From contig JAEWAF010000131.1 of the NCBI GenBank assembly GCA_023391815.1, positions 1 through 5,043 of the forward strand: a stretch of 5,043 bases of DNA, written 5' to 3'. The notes under the pieces are model-generated. The model searched no databases and was not told the origin of the DNA. It was given only the letters and a program-made list of their open reading frames with translations. The translations under genes were made by a program, and so were the position numbers. This DNA comes from Pseudomonadota bacterium (GTDB lineage Bacteria; Pseudomonadota; Gammaproteobacteria; Steroidobacterales; Steroidobacteraceae). Shown here one piece after another: positions 1-5,043 of this stretch (position 1 is its first letter; every line of letters starts with the position of its first letter).

Positions 1-1488
1 CGTCGCCGCGTACGAAACATCGCCCTTCACGCTCAGCCGGCCGGAGTGCAGCGTCATTGCCGTCATTTCGTTGAGGTACGGCTGAATCGCCGGCAACTCG
101 AAGTCCTTCAAGTCCACCGACAGCTGCGCGCTCAGCGGCTCCAGCTGCACGTCGCCCTTACTGAGCAACTTGCCTTTCTTGTCGATGGTCACATCCGCGT
201 CGACTTGCACTTTCGCGGTGGTGTCCGTGCTCCAGCCGTTGACCGTGAGCGCGATGGGCGCGAGCTCGAACTTCGCGACCGGCTTCACGCTGCGGTCCTC
301 GGCGAGGATGGTGGCTTCGCTGAACTGAATCGTGTCCGCGTGCATGCGCCAGTCGCCATCCTCGCCGTGCGAACCTTTCGCTGCCGAGTCGTTCGTCGAG
401 GTCGATGACGCCGTTACCGGTTGCGCGTTCTTGCTCGACGTCCCCCTGAGCAAGCGCATCCAGCTGATCGATCCATCGGGCTCGATGGCCGCCTCGATGT
501 GCGCGCCTTTCACATCGATTCGCTTCATGCCGATATCGCGCTTCTCATAAGAAAGGGCGACCTCGTGAATATCCACGGTGGGCAATTTGACCGGCGCCGC
601 TGCTTTGGCCTCGCGCTCCTTGATCGACAGGTCGCGGACTTGCACCGATGGCAACGAGGCTTCGAGGCCGAGTGTGGGCGTCAGGGCGAATCGATAGTTG
701 CCTTCGAGCGTCGCGTTTCCAGACGCGAGTTGAAACGGCAGCATGTCTTCAGCGTACGAGTCGACTGTCGCAGCTTTGAGACCTCCGACGCGAAACCGCC
801 CGGTGGACCCCAATGGCTGCACGGTGAAGTTCCCGGCCCAATCCAGCTGTTCGCCGGCGACGGTGGCCCCGGAAAAGTGATACGCGTTCTGGTACTCGAG
901 ATCGGTCTTGAAATCGGTCAGCGTGAACTTGATTGGCTCGATCACCGCGGTAAACGGCTGCGCATGCGTGTTATCTGTAAAGCCGATGCGGCCGTCGCGG
1001 ATGTCGAGCATCCCGATCCGCACTTTCGGCAGCGACGTCTGCTGCTCCGTGCCCGGCGCCTCCTTCGATTCCGGAATCAGCTTCGCGAGGTTCACTGTGC
1101 CGTCCTTCGCGATGATGGCATTGATGTCCGGCGCGGAGAGCTGTACCTCTTTCAGCACCAGCGCGCGCTGCCAGATCGACGACGCGAGCTGGGCATTGAC
1201 ATAAAGATGTCTGAAGCCGACGACGGGCGAGCCGTCCGCCTCGCGCAAGGTCAGCCCGCCGATGCTGGCGTCGAAGACATAAGGATTGAAGTGGATCTCG
1301 CCGACCGACACTTGCCGATGCAGCTGTTCGGTGACATAGCTCTCGATCTGCGCGCGAGCGATTCGTGGCACCGTGAAGAAACCGAGCACCGTGTACAGCA
1401 GCACCAGGATCGCGACGATGATGATCGCGAGCAGATGCAGCCGGAACAGGGCAATCAGGGGAGCGGCGAGCCGCTTGACTATGCTCAT
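1..1488 (-). CDS. DUF748 / AsmA-like envelope protein, N-terminal part (C-terminus off the left edge)
   Basis: I translated the minus strand from the ATG at 1488. All 496 codons are open down to position 1, so the gene is cut by the window edge. A short basic N-terminus (MSIVKRL) leads into one hydrophobic segment at about residues 9-38 (LHLLAIIIVAILVLLYTVLG), an inner-membrane anchor. A long, cysteine-free, beta-rich periplasmic part follows. The HRQVSVGEIHFNPY stretch (57-70), the NLAKLIP stretch (133-139) and LKDFELPAIQPYLNE (460-474), followed by HSGRLSVKGDVSY, match the DUF748 pattern. These proteins often exceed 1000 residues, so about half may be missing. The family belongs to the AsmA-like superfamily; relatives such as TamB and YhdP are linked to lipid traffic between the two membranes, but the role of this protein is unknown. 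An in-frame ATG at 1497 (MPAMSIV) is an alternative start. Neither start has a good ribosome binding site. The gene follows the permease by 104 bp and may be transcribed separately. Confidence 0.85.
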   Translation of the reverse strand, partial: MSIVKRLAAPLIALFRLHLLAIIIVAILVLLYTVLGFFTVPRIARAQIESYVTEQLHRQVSVGEIHFNPYVFDASIGGLTLREADGSPVVGFRHLYVNAQLASSIWQRALVLKEVQLSAPDINAIIAKDGTVNLAKLIPESKEAPGTEQQTSLPKVRIGMLDIRDGRIGFTDNTHAQPFTAVIEPIKFTLTDFKTDLEYQNAYHFSGATVAGEQLDWAGNFTVQPLGSTGRFRVGGLKAATVDSYAEDMLPFQLASGNATLEGNYRFALTPTLGLEASLPSVQVRDLSIKEREAKAAAPVKLPTVDIHEVALSYEKRDIGMKRIDVKGAHIEAAIEPDGSISWMRLLRGTSSKNAQPVTASSTSTNDSAAKGSHGEDGDWRMHADTIQFSEATILAEDRSVKPVAKFELAPIALTVNGWSTDTTAKVQVDADVTIDKKGKLLSKGDVQLEPLSAQLSVDLKDFELPAIQPYLNEMTAMTLHSGRLSVKGDVSYAAT

Positions 1489-1548
1489 GGCCGGCATTTT
1501 CGCCGACGTTGCCCTGCAGCCGCCACCCTAAACGGTGCGCACAGCTCC

Positions 1549-1580
1549 CCGGACGCAGTCAATAAGCTGCGCGTGTCCGG
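1549..1580 (-). other. Imperfect GC-rich hairpin between the permease and the DUF748 gene
   Basis: Read on the minus strand, the arms are CCGGACACGCGCAG and CTGCGTCCGG around an 8-nt loop (CTTATTGA). They pair as CCGGAC...GCAG with a 4-nt bulge. The hairpin begins about 12 nt after the permease stop codon, where a terminator would be expected. No T-run follows on either strand, so it is not a canonical intrinsic terminator. It could weaken read-through into the DUF748 gene, protect the 3' end of the permease mRNA, or be chance in GC-rich DNA. The rest of the 104-bp gap shows no clear promoter. Confidence 0.3.
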
Positions 1581-1592
1581 ATCGTGCCCCGA

Positions 1593-2903
1593 TTACAGCA
1601 GGGCGTTCAGCACCAGCACGAATACCAGGCCGAGGCTGCCGACCAATGTTTCCATCAGCGTCCAGGAGCGGAACGTGTCTCGCAGGCTGACCTGGAAATA
1701 CTCCTTGAACATCCAGAACGCCGAATCGTTGACGTGCGAACACATCAAGCTTCCGGCGCCGACGGCCAACACCATCAGATTCGCATCGACACCGCTGATC
1801 TCGATCAGCGGCGCAACGATGCCCGCCGCTGTCAGTCCCGCGACCGTCGCCGAGCCGAGTGCAATCCGGATGGCGAACGCGACCAACCAGCCGAGCACCA
1901 GCGGATGGATCGGCACATTGCTGAGCAGATTGCCCAGCTCCGTGTTGACGCCGCTGTCCACGAACACCTGTTTCAGCGCGCCGGCACCACCGATGATGAG
2001 CAAGATACCAGCGATGTCACGAATGGCGTGCCCGTAGCCCTCCATCAATTGCGCGACATTTCGGCCACGTGCAAGGCCCAGCGTAATCGAGCCCACCAGC
2101 AACGACACCAGCATCACGAGCATCGGATTGCCGAGGAACTCGATCATTGAGCGGGTCGACGGAGTGAAGGTCCCGTAGCTGAGCGCCGTCGCACCGCTGA
2201 TCAGAACCACTGGCAACAACGCGCAAGCGAAACTGTTGAACGTCCCTGGCAACTGGTCCTCGGTGAGCGTCGTCGGTTTGAACAACGCGGAGGGAGTGAC
2301 GGCGATGCGCGTCAGGCTGCGCGCGAACAACGGGCCGGCGATGAACAGCGTCGGCACGCTGATCAAACAGCCATACATCAATGTCATCCCCATGTCGGCC
2401 CCGAACTGAGCGACCAGCGCGGTCGGCGAAGGATGGGGGGGCAGGAAGCCGTGCGCGATCGACAGGCCGGACAGCATCGGAATGCCGACCAGCATCGGCG
2501 GCACCTTGGCACGATAAACCACCGAGAAAACCAGCGGCACCATCAACACGAAACCGACGTTGTAGAACAGCGGAATGCCGACGATGAAGCCGGTGAGCGC
2601 CATCGCCAGCGGCACTCGGCTCGGGCCGAACAAATGCATCAGCGCCTCGGCAATCCGCTGCGCGGCGCCGCTATCGGCGATCAATTTGCCGAACATCGCG
2701 CCCAGGCAAATCACGATCGAAAGCGAGCCGAGCATGTCGCCGATGCCACGCTCGATGGTCTTCGGAATCTTCTCGATCGGCAGGCCGAGCACCAGGGCGG
2801 CGATCAACGCAGTCACGATGAAGGCGATGAAAGGCTGAACGCGCAGAATCGCGATCAACGCGATCAGCAGCGCCACCGCGAACACAACGCCAAGGATGGT
2901 CAT
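1593..2903 (-). CDS. GntP-family sugar-acid (gluconate/uronate) permease
   Basis: This is a 436-residue inner-membrane protein with about 12-14 hydrophobic segments, the normal GntP-family length (about 440). Family motifs are in order: LGAMFGKLIADSGAAQRIAE (67-86), GIPLFYNVGFVLMVPLVFS (109-127), IPMLSGLSIAHGFLPPHPSPTA (141-162), GHAIRDIAGILLIIGGAGA (291-309), the RIALGSATVAGLTAAGIVAPL region (346-366) and GSLMCSHVNDSAFWMFKEYF (384-403). The C-terminal helix, ending LVLNALL, is also typical, so the gene looks intact. Family members import gluconate, fructuronate or related sugar acids, probably with protons; the exact substrate cannot be read from the sequence. Divergence from a xylanase suggests a xylan-derived uronate or aldonate. 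A TAA seven codons upstream of the ATG blocks any longer start, and the conserved N-terminus argues against a shorter one. No Shine-Dalgarno sequence lies directly before the ATG, but a strong purine tract sits about 35 nt upstream (see the leader-ORF entry). Confidence 0.93.
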   Translation of the reverse strand: MTILGVVFAVALLIALIAILRVQPFIAFIVTALIAALVLGLPIEKIPKTIERGIGDMLGSLSIVICLGAMFGKLIADSGAAQRIAEALMHLFGPSRVPLAMALTGFIVGIPLFYNVGFVLMVPLVFSVVYRAKVPPMLVGIPMLSGLSIAHGFLPPHPSPTALVAQFGADMGMTLMYGCLISVPTLFIAGPLFARSLTRIAVTPSALFKPTTLTEDQLPGTFNSFACALLPVVLISGATALSYGTFTPSTRSMIEFLGNPMLVMLVSLLVGSITLGLARGRNVAQLMEGYGHAIRDIAGILLIIGGAGALKQVFVDSGVNTELGNLLSNVPIHPLVLGWLVAFAIRIALGSATVAGLTAAGIVAPLIEISGVDANLMVLAVGAGSLMCSHVNDSAFWMFKEYFQVSLRDTFRSWTLMETLVGSLGLVFVLVLNALL

Positions 2904-2935
2904 GCGCCCGTGGCGCTCGTCTTAGTGATGCGCAA
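2900..2935 (-). CDS. Possible 11-codon leader ORF overlapping the permease start (speculative)
   Basis: On the minus strand, a TTG at 2935 opens an 11-codon frame (TTG, then RITKTSATGA). Its TGA at 2902-2900 overlaps the permease ATG as ATGA. The purine tract GGAGGGGGAG lies just upstream, with GGAGG 7 nt before the TTG, which is ideal spacing. The permease ATG itself has no such site. Translation of the short ORF could therefore deliver ribosomes to the permease by coupling. This rests only on spacing and the overlap. A TTG start and so short an ORF make chance a real possibility. Confidence 0.18.
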   Translation of the reverse strand: MRITKTSATGA

Positions 2936-2937
2936 TG

Positions 2938-2947
2938 CTCCCCCTCC
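2938..2947 (-). promoter_or_regulatory. Purine-rich Shine-Dalgarno-like tract upstream of the permease
   Basis: The minus strand reads GGAGGGGGAG here. It is the only strong anti-16S match in the permease leader, but it lies about 35 nt from the permease ATG, too far for direct use. It is well placed for the TTG at 2935. It may alternatively be a chance purine run. Confidence 0.25.
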
Positions 2948-3026
2948 GCTGCCGATCGCAAGCGGCGCGAACAGATGTTTCCTGCAGTTGTGGCCCGGCT
3001 CGGTCGGCCGGTTCCGCGGGGCATGA

Positions 3027-3040
3027 TGATACCGCTACCA
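3027..3040. promoter_or_regulatory. Candidate LacI-family (XylR-like) operator in the divergent intergenic region
   Basis: TGATACCGCTACCA is a 14-bp near-palindrome: five of seven base pairs match about a central CG, with TG/CA ends. This is the architecture of LacI/GalR-family operators. Its complement, TGGTAGCGGTATCA, closely resembles the xyl-box of Xanthomonas (TGGTAGCGCTAACA) and the Caulobacter XylR site; 12 of 14 positions agree with the motif as I remember it. It lies 75 bp before the xylanase ATG and 123 bp before the permease ATG, so one site could regulate both genes. Repression relieved by xylose or xylo-oligosaccharides is an inference. No regulator gene is in the window. I could not assign convincing -35/-10 boxes in this GC-rich interval. 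Confidence 0.6.
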
Positions 3041-3104
3041 GCCACAGTCAATCGGTGCTAGCGTTGCGCCCGCCGAACAGCCCGTTCAACGCTACAAACA
3101 ATCT

Positions 3105-3110
3105 GGGGGA
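3105..3110 (+). promoter_or_regulatory. Ribosome binding site of the xylanase gene
   Basis: GGGGGA ends 5 nt before the ATG at 3116 and 11 nt before a second in-frame ATG at 3122. The spacing fits the first ATG better, although initiation at 3122 would remove only two residues and leave the signal peptide intact. Confidence 0.5.
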
Positions 3111-3115
3111 TCGTC

Positions 3116-5002
3116 ATGAGCATGGATTTGCGTGCGTTCCTGGGTGCGGTTGTAATCCTGGCGGTGCCGCTCACCGCGGCGGCACAGACCGAACCCATCA
3201 TCGTCGAAGCGGAATCGGCCAGCATCAGCTCCGCCTACACCGTCGGCACCACCGAAGGCGCCACTTACGTCACGATCGTCAACGATTCGCCGGGATTCGG
3301 CCCGCCCGCAACCGCCGACGGCGCGCTCACTTACGCCGTCACGTTTCCAGCAGCGGGAAATTATGACCTGTATGCTCGCTTCCGCGTGGGCCCTGGCGGC
3401 GGCAGCGACGACAGCTTCTACGTTGGCAACGGATTCGGCGACAAGGTCGGCACCAGCCAATGGGTGCTGATCAATCAAGTGGACGGCGGGGGCTACACGA
3501 CGCCCGCCGATACTGTTCGCAATGGCGGCCCGGCCACGACCAATGTTTTCAAATGGTTCAAAATTACCGGCTTCGCCGGCCCGGCGACCTGGACCGTACC
3601 CGCCGGCAATCTCACACAAACGTTCTCGGTCGGCGGCCGCGAGACCGGGAACTTCATCGACAAGTTCGCGTTCGGGCGCCAGGGCTCGTGGTACACGGTC
3701 AACGATCTGGACACCGGCTCGGCCGCGACCGGCACACCGCCGCCCCCTCCACCCCCGCCCTATACTCCGCCCGGCCCACCGATCGCGACGGGCAAGCCGA
3801 AATATCTGGGCAGCGCGCACAGTCCGCCGCAGACACCGAACTTCGCCGCGTATTGGAATCAAGTCACACCGGAGAACGGCGGCAAGTGGGCCACCGTCGA
3901 AAGCACTCGCGATGTGATGAACTGGACGCAGGCGGATGCGGCGTACCAGATGGCGCGCGCCAACGGATTCACGTTCAAATGGCACGTGCTGGTGTGGGGC
4001 AATCAGCAGCCGGAATGGCTGCAAAATCTGCCGCCGGCCGAACAACTGGAAGAGTTGCGCGAATGGTTCGCGGCCATCGCCGAACGTTATCCCGACCTCG
4101 AGCAGATCGAAGTCGTGAACGAGCCGTTGCACGACCCGCCGCTCGCACCGGCGAATACCCCGCCGGGCCAATCGTGCGGCGGCTGTGGCAATTATTACGA
4201 AGCGCTGGGCGGCGCTGGCGCAACCGGGTGGGACTGGATCGTCAATGCGTTCGCGCTGGCGCAGGAATATTTCCCGAACGCCAAGCTGATGCTCAATGAC
4301 TACAGCATCGCCAATGATCGGAACGCCACGGAAAGTTATCTCGGGATCATCAAGTTGCTCAAAGCTCGAGGATTGATCGATCTGGTCGGCATCCAGGGCC
4401 ACGCGTTCTCGACCACCGAGCCGGCGCCGATGCCGAACTTCCGCGCCAATCTCGATTATCTGGCGAACAAGTCACAGCTGCCGATCTACGTGACCGAGCT
4501 GGACATCGATGGCAACGACGATCCGGTGCAGCTCGCCGGCTATCAGAAAATCTTCCCGCTGTTCTGGGAGCACGAAGCCGTGCGCGGCATCACGTTGTGG
4601 GGCTATCGGCCGGGTCACTGGCGAACCGCGCAAGGCGCGTGGCTCACTTATGAGAACGGTGCCGAACGCCCGGCCATGCAGTGGTTACAGCGCTACGTTC
4701 GCAACAACCTCGCCGAGATTCCGTATCAATGGTTCTCGGTCGCGCGGAACGCCGCTGCCGGTACCGTCGTCGGTACGGTGCAAGCCAACGACGCCGACTC
4801 GGATACCGCGTTCTCGCAGTGGCAAACGGAATATTCCAGCGGCGGAATTTTCGCCATCGACGCAGACACCGGTGCGATCACCGTCGCCGATCCCGCTGCC
4901 TTGCAGGCCGTGCAGAAAGGGACGCAGTTGAAGTTGTATGTATCGGTTTGGGACGGCTACCAGCGTAGCAAGCCCAACAAAGTCTTCATCGAAGTGCGCT
5001 GA
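3116..5002 (+). CDS. Secreted multi-modular GH10 endo-1,4-beta-xylanase
   Basis: This 628-residue enzyme should cleave internal beta-1,4 links of xylan outside the cytoplasm. Residues 1-23 are a Sec signal peptide (hydrophobic core AFLGAVVILAVPL, cleavage after TAAA); there is no lipobox cysteine. Residues about 28-202 form a beta-rich module resembling carbohydrate-binding galactose-fold domains (IIVEAESAS, GNYDLYARFRVGPGG, DDSFYVG, IDKFAFG). A proline linker follows (207-222, eight consecutive prolines). The GH10 domain covers about 227-532: VTPENGGKW (250-258), HVLVWGNQQPEW (290-301), acid/base E336 in VVNEPL, H429 in GIQGH and nucleophile E461 in VTELDID. The catalytic set is complete. 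Clade-specific departures are G295, where most GH10 enzymes have His (LVWH), and WGYRPGHW (495-502). The only two cysteines form CGGC (354-357). Residues about 533-628 resemble a cadherin-like domain (GTVVGTVQANDADSD, FAIDADTGAITVAD, VSVWDG). The gene is divergent from a sugar-acid permease across a probable LacI-type operator. GH10 assignment is firm; the ligands of the flanking modules are inferred. Confidence 0.95.
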   Translation: MSMDLRAFLGAVVILAVPLTAAAQTEPIIVEAESASISSAYTVGTTEGATYVTIVNDSPGFGPPATADGALTYAVTFPAAGNYDLYARFRVGPGGGSDDSFYVGNGFGDKVGTSQWVLINQVDGGGYTTPADTVRNGGPATTNVFKWFKITGFAGPATWTVPAGNLTQTFSVGGRETGNFIDKFAFGRQGSWYTVNDLDTGSAATGTPPPPPPPPYTPPGPPIATGKPKYLGSAHSPPQTPNFAAYWNQVTPENGGKWATVESTRDVMNWTQADAAYQMARANGFTFKWHVLVWGNQQPEWLQNLPPAEQLEELREWFAAIAERYPDLEQIEVVNEPLHDPPLAPANTPPGQSCGGCGNYYEALGGAGATGWDWIVNAFALAQEYFPNAKLMLNDYSIANDRNATESYLGIIKLLKARGLIDLVGIQGHAFSTTEPAPMPNFRANLDYLANKSQLPIYVTELDIDGNDDPVQLAGYQKIFPLFWEHEAVRGITLWGYRPGHWRTAQGAWLTYENGAERPAMQWLQRYVRNNLAEIPYQWFSVARNAAAGTVVGTVQANDADSDTAFSQWQTEYSSGGIFAIDADTGAITVADPAALQAVQKGTQLKLYVSVWDGYQRSKPNKVFIEVR

Positions 5003-5043
5003 CTCTCCTCCGTCGCGGGGGGGGGGCCGGGGGGGGGGGCCCC
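5003..5043. other. Xylanase 3' flank ending in a G/C homopolymer tract, probable artefact
   Basis: After the xylanase stop come 14 ordinary bases, then ten G (5017-5026), CC, eleven G (5029-5039) and CCCC to the end. The tract has no codon structure and is unlike any other part of the window. Such G runs are typical of low-signal read ends or a poorly supported contig end. A real G-tract or GC-rich terminator stem is less likely, since no T-run is visible. No terminator for the xylanase gene can be identified. Confidence 0.6.

Noticed and set aside
421..2037. Long plus-strand open frame (538 codons) antisense to the DUF748 gene and permease
   Set aside because: It spans two minus-strand genes with clear family motifs and their gap. 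Its translation is rich in Arg, His and Gln with no recognisable domain, typical of the antisense frame in GC-rich DNA.
1584..2150. Plus-strand frame of 188 codons opposite the permease, and a similar 197-codon frame at 2433-3026
   Set aside because: Both are Gln/His/Arg-rich mirror frames of the membrane protein, with no plausible domain or ribosome binding site.
2972..2981. Short inverted repeat AACA-GA-TGTT in the intergenic region
   Set aside because: The 4-bp arms are too short to stand out from chance, and it does not resemble the stronger operator at 3027-3040.
3093..3098. TACAAA as a -10 box for the xylanase
   Set aside because: Only four of six bases match, no -35 lies at 16-18 bp, and it would leave a very short leader around the ribosome binding site.
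3092..4402. Long minus-strand open frame (436 codons) antisense to the xylanase
   Set aside because: It lies opposite a convincing GH10 enzyme, has low-complexity Arg/Ala/Gly content and no motif. Its length equals that of the permease by coincidence.
4761..4776. Perfect inverted repeat GTACCG-TCGT-CGGTAC inside the xylanase gene
   Set aside because: It is explained by coding for the repeated GTVVGT peptide of the cadherin-like domain, and it lies mid-gene with no sign of a regulatory role.

Overview
The window looks like chromosomal DNA from a G+C-rich (about 60% by eye) Gram-negative bacterium. The best fit is a plant-polysaccharide-degrading proteobacterium, possibly of the Xanthomonadales/Steroidobacter type; that placement is an inference from gene content and composition. 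It holds three protein genes. Positions 1-1488 (minus strand) are the N-terminal 496 codons of a large membrane-anchored DUF748/AsmA-like envelope protein, whose C-terminus lies beyond the left edge. Positions 1593-2903 (minus strand) encode a complete 436-residue GntP-family sugar-acid permease. Positions 3116-5002 (plus strand) encode a complete 628-residue secreted, multi-modular GH10 endo-1,4-beta-xylanase.

The permease and the xylanase are divergent and share a 212-bp intergenic region. Near its middle, at 3027-3040, lies the near-palindrome TGATACCGCTACCA. It has the central CG and the TG...CA ends of LacI-family operators. As I recall them, the xyl-boxes of Caulobacter and Xanthomonas (TGTTAGCGCTACCA or its complement) agree with it at 12 of 14 positions. 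The simplest reading is a small xylan-utilisation unit: the exported xylanase cuts (glucurono)xylan, and the permease imports a sugar acid released from it, probably a uronate or aldonate. Both genes would be controlled by a xylose- or xylo-oligosaccharide-responsive repressor encoded elsewhere. The DUF748 gene follows the permease on the same strand after a 104-bp gap that contains an imperfect hairpin. Nothing in it points to xylan metabolism, and it is probably a housekeeping envelope gene that marks the edge of the xylan locus.

The xylanase is the most notable gene. It has a signal peptide, an N-terminal beta-rich carbohydrate-binding-like module, a proline linker, a GH10 catalytic domain of a divergent clade (LVWG instead of LVWH, and WGYRPGHW instead of WG..D..SW) and a C-terminal cadherin-like domain. 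The last 27 bases are almost pure G/C homopolymer, unlike the rest of the window, and are probably a sequencing or contig-end artefact. I see no RNA genes, mobile elements or CRISPR arrays. The window looks like a xylan-utilisation locus with some unusual details; I do not see a wholly new type of system.
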